The notes under the pieces were generated by a model that ran no database searches, was not told the origin of the DNA, and saw only the letters and a list, made by a program, of their open reading frames with translations. Source: Aquibaculum arenosum (GTDB lineage: Bacteria > Pseudomonadota > Alphaproteobacteria > Kiloniellales > DSM-21159). From it: 64,000 nucleotides of DNA. The DNA lies in assembly GCF_029222965.1 (NCBI RefSeq), contig NZ_JARHUD010000003.1:248001-312000 (forward strand), given 5' to 3'. Position numbers and translations under genes: made by a program. Of this stretch, positions 56,060 to 64,000 are shown one piece after another (position 1 is the stretch's first letter; each line of letters begins with the position of its first letter).

Positions 56060-56341
56060 GTGATCAGGAGTTTCGCTGATAAGCGCACAGCTGCGATCTT
56101 CGCCGGCTATGCCGTTCGCGGTTTTCCGCAGCAGATTCAGCAACGAGTACGCGCCAAGCTGCTTGCGATCGATGCCGCCAAGGTACTGGATGACCTGCGC
56201 TTGCCACCGGGTAATCGGCTGGAAGCGTTGCGCGGCGACCGGCACGGCCAGTTCAGCATCCGGGTCAATGATCAGTGGCGGGTCTGTTTTGCTTGGCGCG
56301 AGAACGCCGCCTGGGACGTTGAGATCGTTGACTACCACTGA
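56060..56341 (+). CDS. higB: HigB-type toxin (RelE/ParE superfamily mRNA interferase)
   Basis: From GTG at 56060 the product is 93 residues, the usual HigB length, beginning MIRSFADKRTAAIFAGYAV. Typical later segments are RAKLLAIDAAKVLDDLRLPP and RVCFAWRENAAWDVEIVDYH. HigB toxins cleave mRNA at the ribosome during stress and are held inactive by HigA. No clear ribosome site precedes the GTG, and a longer in-frame TTG start (56024) overlaps the TTGACA promoter-like element, so it is rejected. The antitoxin gene follows after 11 bases, toxin first as is normal for higBA. Confidence 0.92.
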   Translation: MIRSFADKRTAAIFAGYAVRGFPQQIQQRVRAKLLAIDAAKVLDDLRLPPGNRLEALRGDRHGQFSIRVNDQWRVCFAWRENAAWDVEIVDYH

Positions 56342-56352
56342 GGGTGAGGGCA

Positions 56353-56709
56353 ATGAGCATTAAGCGTGAGGATTTGGACAAGGGCGTTGTGGATCTCTCC
56401 GACATTACGACGGGGGATCGCCTGCTGCCGGTTCATCCCGGAGAGATTCTCCGCGATGACTTTCTGGGCCCGATGCGGATCACAGCCTATGAGCTGGCAA
56501 ATGCGATCAAGGTGCCGCGCTCGCGCGCCAGCGATATCGTGCGCGGACGCCGGGCGATTACGACTGACACGGCCTTGCGTCTCGCGCGCTACTTCGGCAC
56601 CACACCGGAGTTCTGGCTGACTTTGCAGGCGCGCTATGAACTGGATGTCGCAGAGCGCGACCTGCGCAAAAGGATCGAGGAAGAGGTTTCGCCGCGCACG
56701 GCGGCTTGA
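56353..56709 (+). CDS. higA: HigA-type antitoxin
   Basis: The 118-residue protein has the HigA pattern: LLPVHPGEILRDDFLGPMRI near residue 25, an XRE-type helix-turn-helix (ITAYELANAIKVPRSRASDI, then VRGRRAITTDTALRLARYFG), and TTPEFWLTLQARYELDVAER at the end. It neutralises HigB and normally represses its own operon. ATG at 56353 has GAGGGTGAGGG upstream and is preferred over GTG at 56344. It is followed after 49 bases by the HD hydrolase gene, which may have its own promoter. Confidence 0.93.
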   Translation: MSIKREDLDKGVVDLSDITTGDRLLPVHPGEILRDDFLGPMRITAYELANAIKVPRSRASDIVRGRRAITTDTALRLARYFGTTPEFWLTLQARYELDVAERDLRKRIEEEVSPRTAA

Positions 56710-56758
56710 GCGGCAGAGGCGCCTGCCGGCAACCAACCAGCTTTGAAAGGACCTGCCT

Positions 56759-57364
56759 GTGGCCGAAGCCGCGCCGCGTGCCTGGCAACGCATGCTTTCG
56801 GGGCGTCGCCTCGATCTGCTCGACCCCTCGCCCCTGGATGTGGAGATCGAGGACATCGCCCATGGCCTGTCGCGGGTGGCGCGCTGGAACGGGCAGACCG
56901 AGGGCGACTGGGCCTTTTCCGTGGCGCAGCACTGCCTGCTGGTGGAGGAATTGGCGGAGCGGCTTGCGCCCGGGTTGCCGGTGCCTTGGCGCCTGGCAGC
57001 GCTGCTGCACGATGCGCCGGAGTATGTGGTGGGGGACTTGATCTCGCCCTTCAAGGCGGCTGTCGGGCTGGATTACAAGGCGCTGGAACAACGGCTTTTC
57101 TCCGCGATCCTCCTGCGCTTTTCCCTGCCGGCCCGCTTGCCGGCGACGGTCGTGCGCCTGATCAAGCGCTGCGATCACGCAGCGGCCTATCTGGAAGCGA
57201 CGCAACTTGCAGGGTTCGGCGAACAGGAGGCCCGGCGTCTCTTCAAGCGCCCGCGCGGTCTCAGCCTGGATCGCACGCAGTTTCCCCTGCAGCCCCTGCC
57301 GCCCGGCGAGGCGAAAGCTGCCTATCTGGCTCGTTTCGAGACCCTTAATCAGAATCCCGCGTAA
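56759..57364 (+). CDS. HD-domain hydrolase (YfbR-like nucleotidase type)
   Basis: The 201-residue protein has an HD-type metal site: SVAQHCLLVEELAERL with the first His, AALLHDAPEYVVGDLISPFK with the HD pair, and LIKRCDHAAAYLEATQL with the last Asp. This pattern and length fit the YfbR-like phosphohydrolases, which dephosphorylate deoxynucleoside monophosphates. The substrate is not fixed by sequence. Start is GTG at 56759 after GAAAGGA. Its last 20 bases overlap the end of the opposite-strand gene at 57345. Confidence 0.85.
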   Translation: MAEAAPRAWQRMLSGRRLDLLDPSPLDVEIEDIAHGLSRVARWNGQTEGDWAFSVAQHCLLVEELAERLAPGLPVPWRLAALLHDAPEYVVGDLISPFKAAVGLDYKALEQRLFSAILLRFSLPARLPATVVRLIKRCDHAAAYLEATQLAGFGEQEARRLFKRPRGLSLDRTQFPLQPLPPGEAKAAYLARFETLNQNPA

Positions 57365-57707
57365 CTCTGCTCGCCTGTCGCCCGCGTCGCCCCCGTCTCG
57401 CAGGTCGGCGGCCATAGGAAAGTGCTTCGCCTTGGGCAGCCTGGCGCAGCAGTTCGGCCAAGCGGCCGCAGGCATCGATGGGGCGGCCGCAGGCATCGCC
57501 GGGGGTTTCACCGTCAGTGGGAGCGTAGCGCTGCAGCAGGCGTGCGGCCGCTGCCGCGCTATCGCATCCGATCGGAAGGCGCAGACTCCAGGCCAGAAAG
57601 AGGTCTTCTGCCGGGCCAGGGAAGTCCGCGCCCATGGCGAAGGCTTCGCCGATCAGGCCGCCCGGATCGTCCGGGTGATGCAGGGGAGAGGCGTAGTGCA
57701 GGCTCAT
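57345..57707 (-). CDS. Small conserved-type protein of unknown function
   Basis: I do not recognise a function for this 120-residue protein. It begins MSLHYASPLHHPDDPGGLIG and has GPAEDLFLAWSLRLPIGCDS followed by a hydrophobic, Ala-rich helix (AAAAARLLQRYAP) and a basic tail (RRPARRGRRGRQ). There is no signal peptide or membrane helix. It starts four bases after the stop of the methyltransferase gene, so the two are probably co-transcribed. It is read in the frame that gives a Met start and a compact acidic/neutral core, which supports its being real despite overlapping the HD gene end by 20 bases. Confidence 0.6.
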   Translation of the reverse strand: MSLHYASPLHHPDDPGGLIGEAFAMGADFPGPAEDLFLAWSLRLPIGCDSAAAAARLLQRYAPTDGETPGDACGRPIDACGRLAELLRQAAQGEALSYGRRPARRGRRGRQASRVTRDSD

Positions 57708-57711
57708 GACG

Positions 57712-58407
57712 TCACGCAAGCGGTCGCAGCAGGTTGACGCGCATGGGCTGGCTAAAGCGGTAGCCCGTCTCGTCGCGTTCGCCCAGAGCCTCAAAGGCTG
57801 CGCGCATACTTTCCTCCCGTTCCTGAAACAGCCGCTGCCGACCGGGATCGACGGCTTCCATCTTCTCGCGAAAGTCGGCGAAGCCGCTGTAGCGCACCGG
57901 CGCGTCGTAGCCTAGCTCGCAGACTTCTTCGAAGCTTGCTCCCACAGCGTCGCGAAGCCGTGCATAGGCGACTCGCCGCACCTCGGTCTCGTCGTCGATC
58001 GGTTGAGCCAGGGTGAATTGCGGCCCTTCGGCCAGCGGTTCGGCCACATAGAGCAGGCCGTCCGGCCGCAGCACGCGACGCGCCTCCAGAAGGGCCTGCG
58101 CCATGGCATCGAGAGGCAGGTGATGCAGGGAATTGAAGTAGATTACCAGATCGAAGCGCGCGGTCGGAAAGGCCAGGGCCTCGCCACGGCCGGCCATGAA
58201 CTGCAAGCCTGGCTGCGGCGCGCCGGCCAGGGCGCGTTCGAGTTGGGGCAATGCCGCTTCCAGGCCGATGCCTTCGCGCAGCCCGCGGCGCAAGAGTGCG
58301 CGCAAGAGGCTGCCGTCGCCGCAGCCAACGTCCAGGGCGCTCTTGCCACCGGGATCGAGCAGTGAGGTCAGCACCTCGAGATGTTTGCGTTGGCGCAGCG
58401 CTGCCAT
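57712..58407 (-). CDS. Class I SAM-dependent methyltransferase
   Basis: The 231-residue protein has the SAM motifs of small-molecule methyltransferases: motif I in SALDVGCGDGSLLRALLRR, motif II region IGLEAALPQLERA, and DLVIYFNSLHHLPLDAMAQA followed by ARRVLRPDGLLYVAEPLAEG. The substrate is unknown; the pattern is that of UbiE/COQ5-like (Methyltransf_11) enzymes. The ATG at 58407 opens the gene, and the small unknown gene follows after four bases. It is divergent from the dehydratase gene at 58503 across 95 bases. Confidence 0.87.
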   Translation of the reverse strand: MAALRQRKHLEVLTSLLDPGGKSALDVGCGDGSLLRALLRRGLREGIGLEAALPQLERALAGAPQPGLQFMAGRGEALAFPTARFDLVIYFNSLHHLPLDAMAQALLEARRVLRPDGLLYVAEPLAEGPQFTLAQPIDDETEVRRVAYARLRDAVGASFEEVCELGYDAPVRYSGFADFREKMEAVDPGRQRLFQEREESMRAAFEALGERDETGYRFSQPMRVNLLRPLA

Positions 58408-58502
58408 GGGTTACACTCCGGCTATCACCACAAGGGTTCCATTGCCGGCCCGCGCGCGCAAGGCGAACGCGCCGGCGCCGGACTGAAGCGGCGGAGGCGT
58501 GC

Positions 58503-59357
58503 GTGCAGGAAATCACGGACTGGATCGGGCGGAGTGAGACGCGCAACGAGCGCCTGGAGGTGGCGCGTGCCGAGGCCCTGCGCGTCACGCTGGAAAGCCG
58601 CGACCCGCCCTGCGCGCCGGGCCAGGCGCTGCCGGAGCTCTGGCACTGGGCTTACTTTTGGGACTATGCCGCGCTGTCGCGCCTGGGAGTTGACGGGCAC
58701 GCCGAGAAGGGCGGCTTCCTGCCCCCGGTGGACCTGCCGCGGCGGATGTGGGCCGGCAGCCGCCTGACTTGGCGGGCGCCGCTGCGCCTCGACAGCGTGG
58801 TGCAGCGCCACTCGACGATTGCTGCCATCGAAGAGAAACAGGGCCGTACCGGGCCGCTGGTGTTCGTCACCCTGCGCCATGTGCTGGAGGGACCGGAAGG
58901 ACCGGCTTTGGAGGAAGAACACGATATCGTCTATCGCGAGGCTCCGGCAGCGGTCCAAGCAGAGGGCCAAGTGCCGGCGCGTGGGCCGGGCGAACCGGCG
59001 CCCGAGGGGGCCTGGCACCGCAGCTTGCAGCCGGATCCCGTGCTGCTGTTCCGCTATTCGGCGCTGACCTTCAACGGTCATCGCATCCACTACGACCAGC
59101 CCTATGTGACCGGCACCGAGGGCTATCCCGGCCTGATCGTGCACGGGCCCCTGCTGGCGACCTTAATGGTGGATCTGGCACGGCGCGAAGCGCCACAGCG
59201 CCGTTTGGCGACTTTTGGCTTTCGCGCGCTGCGCCCCGTTTTCTGCGGTGAGGCCATATCAGTGGGCGGTCAGCCTAATGACGAGGGAGCTGACCTTTGG
59301 GTGGCGGGCCCTGATGGCGGGCTCTGTATGCGCGGAAGGGTCACCTTCGCCGCTTGA
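58503..59357 (+). CDS. Hotdog-fold FAS1-like dehydratase (mesaconyl-C4-CoA hydratase type)
   Basis: The 284-residue protein has two hotdog halves. The N-terminal half has FLPPVDLPRRMWAGSRLTWR, and the C-terminal MaoC-like half has LLFRYSALTFNGHRIHYDQP with the catalytic Asp/His region, then GYPGLIVHGPLLATLMVDL. This pairing is that of mesaconyl-C4-CoA hydratases and mycolic-type dehydratases. The reaction is reversible hydration of an acyl-CoA or acyl-ACP; the precise substrate is not known. Start is GTG at 58503, after GCGGAGG. Confidence 0.87.
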   Translation: MQEITDWIGRSETRNERLEVARAEALRVTLESRDPPCAPGQALPELWHWAYFWDYAALSRLGVDGHAEKGGFLPPVDLPRRMWAGSRLTWRAPLRLDSVVQRHSTIAAIEEKQGRTGPLVFVTLRHVLEGPEGPALEEEHDIVYREAPAAVQAEGQVPARGPGEPAPEGAWHRSLQPDPVLLFRYSALTFNGHRIHYDQPYVTGTEGYPGLIVHGPLLATLMVDLARREAPQRRLATFGFRALRPVFCGEAISVGGQPNDEGADLWVAGPDGGLCMRGRVTFAA

Positions 59358-59386
59358 GTGGCGGCGAAGGCTGCAACCCTTGCAGT

Positions 59387-59641
59387 TTAGCGGGATTCAC
59401 CGCTCACCGGATCGACGTCGACACGCACCTCGCGATCTTCATCGGTTCGGTATTCGATTTCCCACACGCCGTCATCCCACTCGATGTCCTTGAAGTGGCT
59501 GAAGCCGGATTCCTGTTCCAGGGTCTCGAGAATCTGCGACAGCGGCATGGCGTCAGACGGCGGGGGCGGATCGGCCAGGGCGGGAGCGGCAGAGCCAACG
59601 GCCAGGGCGAAAGCGGCGGTGGCGATTGGGAGCTTGCGCAT
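59387..59641 (-). CDS. Small secreted PepSY-domain protein
   Basis: The 84-residue product has a signal peptide (MRKLPIATAAFALAVGSAA, then PALAD) and a single short PepSY domain: PLSQILETLEQESGFSHFKD and then WDDGVWEIEYRTDEDREVRV, ending in VDPVSGESR. PepSY domains are usually periplasmic inhibitor or sensor modules. The partner is unknown. It is transcribed toward the dehydratase gene and away from the PCMT-like gene. Confidence 0.85.
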   Translation of the reverse strand: MRKLPIATAAFALAVGSAAPALADPPPPSDAMPLSQILETLEQESGFSHFKDIEWDDGVWEIEYRTDEDREVRVDVDPVSGESR

Positions 59642-59831
59642 AATGTCGTCTCCTCAACTGTTGAATGGGTGGATTTACGTGGGACGCGCTCGGCGATCTG
59701 CAAGAATGCGCCCCCGTGGGTCTCGCAGAGGACGCAAAAAAGTCCAGCTTTCGTACTCCATGGCGCCCGCGCGCTGTTCCCTGTGGCTTAGCTTGGCGCC
59801 TGGAAGGAGCTTGGGGCATAGTGGCGAGGTT

Positions 59832-60584
59832 ATGCTCATGGCATCCCAGCTCTCGCGCGGTCTTCTCGTCCTTGCGCTGCTCTTGGCCGGCACTGCCGCG
59901 TTCGCCCAGGCGCCTGAGCGTGAGGCCGAGCGCGAGGCCATGGTGGCGGCGGTCCAGTTCCAGGCGCGCATCGCCGCCCCGGAAACCGGCGAGGAGCGCT
60001 TGGACACCGCCGTGTTGCAGGCCATGCGCCGGGTGCCCCGCCATGCCTTCCTGCCCGATGCCCTGCAGCCGGCGGCCTATATGGACACGCCCTTGCCGGT
60101 GCTGCCGGGCGCCACGGTGTCCCAGCCCTACATCGTGGCCCTGATGCTGCATCTGGCGGGCCTGGAATCGGAGCAGGACGCTTTGGTGGTCGGCGTTGGT
60201 GCGGGCTACCTCACGGCCTTGCTGGCGGAGATGAACCTGTCAGTGCGCGCAATGGAGTACGAGCCGGAAATCGCCGCCTATGCCCAGGCGGTGTTCGACG
60301 AGTTGGACTACGGCGCCATCGAGCTAAGGGAAGGGGATGGCTATTACGGCTGGCCGGAGCGCCAGCGGCGCTTCGAGGCCATTATTGTGCGGCTGGCGAT
60401 TCCGGACATTCCGCCGATGCTGACCGCGCAGCTGGCCCCTGGCGGGCGCCTGGTGGCGCCGGTGGGCCAGCCGGACGGCCAGCAGTGGCTGACGGTGGTG
60501 GAGCGCGACGGTGAGGGCCGCCTGCACAGCAGGCGAGTTCTCGAAGTGCGCTTCACCCCGCTGCCGGGAGGCATCCGGCTGTAG
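59832..60584 (+). CDS. Secreted protein-L-isoaspartate O-methyltransferase-like protein
   Basis: The 250-residue protein has a signal peptide (SRGLLVLALLLAGTAAFAQ) in front of a PCMT-like domain. MRRVPRHAFLPDALQPAAYM and the variant GATVSQPYIVALMLHLAGL of the usual GQTISQP segment are present, with SAM motif I VVGVGAGYLTALLAEM retaining G-x-G-x-G, then REGDGYYGWPERQRRFEAII and the late APGGRLVAPVG. PCMT repairs isoaspartyl residues, normally in the cytoplasm. A periplasmic location is unusual because SAM is cytoplasmic, so the real role is unclear. ATG at 59832 is preferred. Confidence 0.83.
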   Translation: MLMASQLSRGLLVLALLLAGTAAFAQAPEREAEREAMVAAVQFQARIAAPETGEERLDTAVLQAMRRVPRHAFLPDALQPAAYMDTPLPVLPGATVSQPYIVALMLHLAGLESEQDALVVGVGAGYLTALLAEMNLSVRAMEYEPEIAAYAQAVFDELDYGAIELREGDGYYGWPERQRRFEAIIVRLAIPDIPPMLTAQLAPGGRLVAPVGQPDGQQWLTVVERDGEGRLHSRRVLEVRFTPLPGGIRL

Positions 60585-60620
60585 GCTTGAATTGCCGAGG
60601 GCCGTTTTCGCGCGATCCCC

Positions 60621-61427
60621 TCAACCCTGATCGAAGATCAGCCGGTCGAGGCCGCGGATCAGGCCGGTGACGCCGGAGACCTTGCGGGCTGCCAGCAGGG
60701 TGCCGTCGGCATAGACCGAGGCGTCGGTGCCGGCGTCGTGCTTCAAGACCAGCCGTGCGCCGGGAACGGTGAAGAGGGCATCCACCGAGGCGGTGTAGCT
60801 GGGCAGGCGCACGGCGTGCACCTGAACGCCGTTTACTGATCCGCCACGGGTCTCCGAGGGGCCGATGATCTCCTCGATGGGGTAATCGAGTTGGGGCTTG
60901 CGCACGTCTCCCAGGCGCTCGGCCAGCTCGCGCGCGGTGCCGCTGGGGGAATCGGGCTTGGCGGCCTTGGCGTAGTCGATCACCTCGAAGTGCGCGATAT
61001 GGCGCGCGGCGATCATCGCGAAGTGAGAGAGCAGGGCTGCCGTGATGGCGAAGTTGCCCGAGGCGACCACGCCCTTGCCGGCCTTGCGTGCCGCGGCATC
61101 CAGTTCGGTAAAGTCGTCGGCGGTCAAGCCCGAGGTGCCGATCACCACGGCGCTGCCCCGCTCCAGCGCGGCGAGCGCATTGGCCTTCACGACTGAGGGG
61201 TGGGTGTAATCGATCAGCACGTCGGCCGGGGCCGCATCCAGGGCCTCTGCCACCGAAGCGCTGATCCGCACGTCGACGGGCTTGCGGCCCACCACCGCGC
61301 CCAGATCCTCGCCGGCCGCGCTGCGCGCCACGGCGCCGGTCACCTGAAAATCGGAGGCGGCCAGGGCAGCGCTGGCGATTGCCCGGCCGGTCCAGCCTGT
61401 GGCGCCCGCAATGCAGAGTCTCGTCAT
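60621..61427 (-). CDS. dapB: 4-hydroxy-tetrahydrodipicolinate reductase
   Basis: The 268-residue enzyme reduces 4-hydroxy-tetrahydrodipicolinate in the lysine/diaminopimelate pathway. It has the Rossmann motif LCIAGATGWTGRAIASAAL, VLIDYTHPSVVKANALAAL, GTSGLTADDFTELDAAARK, and the catalytic segment FEVIDYAKAAKPDSPSGTAR. The ATG at 61427 has AAGGAAG eight bases upstream; an ATG at 61433 is only two bases from it. The gene is divergent from the aminotransferase gene. Confidence 0.96.
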   Translation of the reverse strand: MTRLCIAGATGWTGRAIASAALAASDFQVTGAVARSAAGEDLGAVVGRKPVDVRISASVAEALDAAPADVLIDYTHPSVVKANALAALERGSAVVIGTSGLTADDFTELDAAARKAGKGVVASGNFAITAALLSHFAMIAARHIAHFEVIDYAKAAKPDSPSGTARELAERLGDVRKPQLDYPIEEIIGPSETRGGSVNGVQVHAVRLPSYTASVDALFTVPGARLVLKHDAGTDASVYADGTLLAARKVSGVTGLIRGLDRLIFDQG

Positions 61428-61544
61428 GTGCATAGCTTCCTTCTGTCGTTCCGCTAATCGCTTGAGTGCGATCCCGGCACGGGTATAGCTTCTAAACCAC
61501 GGAATGAAACCGTCGACATCCGACATCTGAAGCTGGAGCCCGTT

Positions 61545-62933
61545 ATGGCCGTGCGCCCGAATTCCCCCGCCGCCAAGGACATCGCTTACGTCCTGCACCC
61601 CTACACCAATGCCCGCCGCCATGAGGAGACCGGCCCGATGATCATCGGGCGTGGCGAGGGCGTGCATGTCTATGACGACCAGGGCAAGGAATACATCGAG
61701 GGCCTGGCCGGCCTTTGGAGCGTGGCCGTGGGCTTTGGCGAACAGCGCCTGGTGGACGCGGCGGCAAAGCAGATGCAGCAGCTGCCCTACTACCACTCCT
61801 TCGCTCACAAGTCGCACGAGCCCTCGATCCTGCTGGCCGAGAAGCTGCTCGAGATCGCGCCGCGCGACTTCTCCAAGGTGTTCTTCACGAACTCCGGTTC
61901 GGAGGCCAACGACACCGTCATCAAGCTGCTCTGGTTCTACAACAATGCGAAGGGCCGTCCGGAGAAGAAGAAGTTCATCAGCCGGATCAAGGCCTACCAC
62001 GGCATCACCCTCGCCTCTGCGAGCTTGACCGGTCTGCCGGCGAACCAAAAGGGCTTCGACCTGCCGCTGGATCGCTTCGTGCACACGGCCTGCCCGCACC
62101 ACTACCGCTTCGCGTGGGAAGGTGAGAGCGAGGAGGAGTTCGCCAGCCGCCTGGCCGGGCAGCTCGAGGATCTGATCCTGCGCGAGGGCCCCGAGACCAT
62201 CGCCGCTTTCATCGGTGAGCCGGTCATGGGCGCCGGCGGTGTTATCGTGCCGCCACGCACTTACTGGGAGAAGGTCCAGAAGGTGCTGCGCAAGTACGAT
62301 ATCCTGCTGGTGGCCGACGAGGTCATCAACGGCTTCGGGCGGACCGGAAACCTCTGGGCTTGCCAGACCTATGACATCAAGCCGGACGTGCTGGTGACCT
62401 CAAAGCAGCTCACCAGCTCCTACATGCCGCTGGCCGCCATCATGATCACCGACGAGATCTACCAGGGCGTGGCGGACTACACGAAGGAGCTGGGCACCTT
62501 CGGCCATGGCTACACCACCAGCGCGCATCCGGTGGCGACCGCGGTCGGGCTCGAAAACATCAAGATCATCGAGGAGCGCAAGCTGATCGAGCATGCTGCA
62601 GCCGTGGCCCCGCGCTTCCAGGAGGGTCTGCGCCGTTTCGCCGACCACCCGCTTGTGGGCGAGGTGCGTGGCGTCGGCCTGATCGCCGCCGTCGAGCTGG
62701 TGTCCGACAAGAAGAGCAAGGCCGGTTTCGAGCCGGTGGGCTCCGTCGGCCTGCATCTCTTCGAGCGTTGCCAGGAGCACGGTCTGATCCTGCGCAACCT
62801 CGGCGACGCCATCGCCTTCTGCCCGCCACTGATCATCAGCGAGCAGGAGATCGATCAGTTGCTGGAGCGTTTTGGCCAGGCTCTGGACGACACCCTGCAG
62901 TGGGTGCAGAGCCGCGCCGCTGCTGCCGAGTAA
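61545..62933 (+). CDS. Class III omega-aminotransferase
   Basis: The 462-residue PLP enzyme belongs to the omega-amino acid/putrescine aminotransferase branch. VFFTNSGSEANDTVIKLLWF binds the cofactor phosphate, ISRIKAYHGITLASASLTGL and FIGEPVMGAGGVIVPPRTYW are conserved, and LLVADEVINGFGRTGNLWAC precedes the PLP lysine region VLVTSKQLTSSYMPLAAIM. Amino donors for such enzymes include beta-alanine, taurine-like or diamine compounds; the substrate is not fixed by sequence. The gene ends at a strong hairpin. Confidence 0.93.
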   Translation: MAVRPNSPAAKDIAYVLHPYTNARRHEETGPMIIGRGEGVHVYDDQGKEYIEGLAGLWSVAVGFGEQRLVDAAAKQMQQLPYYHSFAHKSHEPSILLAEKLLEIAPRDFSKVFFTNSGSEANDTVIKLLWFYNNAKGRPEKKKFISRIKAYHGITLASASLTGLPANQKGFDLPLDRFVHTACPHHYRFAWEGESEEEFASRLAGQLEDLILREGPETIAAFIGEPVMGAGGVIVPPRTYWEKVQKVLRKYDILLVADEVINGFGRTGNLWACQTYDIKPDVLVTSKQLTSSYMPLAAIMITDEIYQGVADYTKELGTFGHGYTTSAHPVATAVGLENIKIIEERKLIEHAAAVAPRFQEGLRRFADHPLVGEVRGVGLIAAVELVSDKKSKAGFEPVGSVGLHLFERCQEHGLILRNLGDAIAFCPPLIISEQEIDQLLERFGQALDDTLQWVQSRAAAAE

Positions 62934-62949
62934 AACACGGCAGAGCCAT

Positions 62950-62980
62950 GCAGGCCGGGAAGGGGGGCTTCCCGGCCTGC
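62950..62980 (+). terminator. Hairpin terminator after the aminotransferase gene
   Basis: Thirteen-base perfect arms (62950-62962 and 62968-62980) enclose a GGGGG loop. The U-run after it is weak (TGTTATCT), so termination may be partial. Confidence 0.65.
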
Positions 62981-63030
62981 TGTTATCTCCCTGACTTGCG
63001 TTCCCGTTGCTTGCGCGGCAGCTTGCCCCC

Positions 63031-64000
63031 ATGAATTACGATGCCTTCTTCGGCGATGCCCTGACGGCCCTCAAGCGCGAGGGCCGTTATCGTGTTTTCG
63101 CAGACCTGGAACGTCGCGCCGGCGACTTTCCCCGTGCCATTCGTCATGCCGATGGAACGCAGTCGCCGGTCACCGTCTGGTGCTCCAACGACTACCTCGG
63201 CATGGGCCAGCACCCCCGGGTCCTGGCGGCCATGCGCGAAGCGGTCGATCGCTGCGGCGCCGGTGCGGGCGGCACGCGCAACATCTCCGGCACCAATCAC
63301 TATCACGTGCTTCTGGAGCAGGCTCTGGCCGGCTGGCACCGCAAGGAAGCGGCGCTGCTTTTCACCTCCGGCTATGTGGCGAATTGGGCGACCCTGGGCA
63401 CGCTGGCGGCCAAACTGCCGGGCTGCGTGGTCCTGTCGGACGAGCAGAACCACGCCTCGATGATCGAGGGCATCCGGCATTCGCGGGCGGAAAAGCAGAT
63501 CTTTCGCCACAGCGATCCCGAAGATCTGGCGCGTCGGCTGGCGGGCATCGCGCCGGAACGCCCGAAGATCGTGGCCTTCGAATCGGTCTATTCCATGGAT
63601 GGCGACATTGCCCCCATCGCCGAACTCTGCGAGGTCGCCAAAGCGGCCGGGGCGCTTACCTACCTGGATGAGGTTCATGCCGTCGGCCTCTACGGTGAAA
63701 GCGGCGCCGGCGTGGCGGAGCGCGACGGCCTGCTAGACCAACTGGACGTGGTGCAGGCGACACTTGGCAAGGCGGTGGGTCTCATCGGCGGCTATGTCGC
63801 AGCCTCCTCTGCGCTGGTCGACTTCGTGCGCTCCTTCGCCAGCGGCTTCATCTTCACCACAGCCTTGCCGCCGGCCATTGCGGCGGGGGCACTGGAGAGC
63901 GTTCGCCTGTTGCAGGATGCGGGCGATCTGCGCGCGCGGCACCGCGCAGCAGTCAGCGCGGTTAAGGAGGGCTTTGCGGCCCGCGGGCTGCCGGTTCTGC
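63031..64000 (+). CDS. hemA: 5-aminolevulinate synthase, 5' part (runs off the window)
   Basis: The first 323 codons are present and the gene continues past the window end. It encodes an alpha-oxoamine synthase of the ALAS branch: [20 protein letters not shown], then [60 protein letters not shown] and the PLP lysine motif [20 protein letters not shown]. It condenses glycine and succinyl-CoA to 5-aminolevulinate, the C4 route to haem. Haem genes hemE, hemH and hemJ lie 55 kb to the left. No strong ribosome site is seen before the ATG at 63031, but the family start fits. Confidence 0.96.
   Translation, partial: MNYDAFFGDALTALKREGRYRVFADLERRAGDFPRAIRHADGTQSPVTVWCSNDYLGMGQHPRVLAAMREAVDRCGAGAGGTRNISGTNHYHVLLEQALAGWHRKEAALLFTSGYVANWATLGTLAAKLPGCVVLSDEQNHASMIEGIRHSRAEKQIFRHSDPEDLARRLAGIAPERPKIVAFESVYSMDGDIAPIAELCEVAKAAGALTYLDEVHAVGLYGESGAGVAERDGLLDQLDVVQATLGKAVGLIGGYVAASSALVDFVRSFASGFIFTTALPPAIAAGALESVRLLQDAGDLRARHRAAVSAVKEGFAARGLPVL

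Overview
The window is high-GC, densely coded bacterial chromosome. It looks like an alphaproteobacterium of the Rhodospirillales type, but genus cannot be told from the sequence alone. The grounds are alphaproteobacterial gene order (hemE-ppsR-maf-aroE-coaE-dnaQ; mnmG-rsmG-parA-parB; argH-small lipoprotein-lysA-TIGR02302), HemJ as protoporphyrinogen oxidase, and a 5-aminolevulinate synthase (C4 haem route). No rRNA, tRNA, CRISPR array, insertion sequence or prophage was seen.

Layout. (1) 1-3.9 kb: a thioredoxin-fold DUF255 protein, a dienelactone hydrolase and a quinone oxidoreductase. (2) 4-12.2 kb: rho, then hemE-hemH-hemJ running left and ppsR-maf-aroE-coaE-dnaQ running right. The 392-bp gap between hemE and ppsR holds several near-consensus DnaA boxes, an AT-rich stretch and four GANTC sites, and is a good candidate for the chromosomal replication origin. 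(3) 12.2-26.4 kb: housekeeping genes (moaB, lytic transglycosylase, family 4 uracil-DNA glycosylase, ETF-ubiquinone oxidoreductase, TPR protein, ispE, TlpA-like thioredoxin, argH, small lipoprotein, lysA, TIGR02302 protein). (4) 26.4-30.8 kb: parB-parA-rsmG-mnmG with two parS sites, one inside rsmG and one just upstream of mnmG. The mnmE gene that usually precedes mnmG is absent here.

(5) 30.8-46.1 kb is a metabolic region, all leftward: glutathione-dependent formaldehyde detoxification (frmA, fghA); a cytoplasmic-type molybdenum sulfite dehydrogenase (soeABC-like); and an IclR-led operon coding for an E1 alpha/beta pair without E2 or E3, a DctP-Q-M TRAP transporter, an acetolactate-synthase-like ThDP enzyme and an unrecognised protein built from two tandem copies of one domain. 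Hairpins flank dctP. The substrate is unknown; this operon is the best candidate for an undescribed system. (6) 46.3-55.9 kb: a phosphatase, a HAD dehalogenase-like protein, a tartrate/malate-type dehydrogenase, a divergent SHMT-like PLP enzyme, an FAD oxidoreductase, a Rieske oxygenase with its reductase, a GcvA-like LysR regulator and an EamA transporter. Together these suggest oxidative breakdown of a small N-methylated or quaternary amine, with formaldehyde possibly handled by frmA-fghA.

(7) 56-64 kb: a higBA toxin-antitoxin pair, an HD hydrolase, a small conserved-looking protein with a methyltransferase, a hotdog dehydratase, a PepSY protein, a secreted PCMT-like methyltransferase, dapB, a class III aminotransferase and the start of hemA. 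Functions are assigned from recognisable motifs and gene order only; no database search was run.
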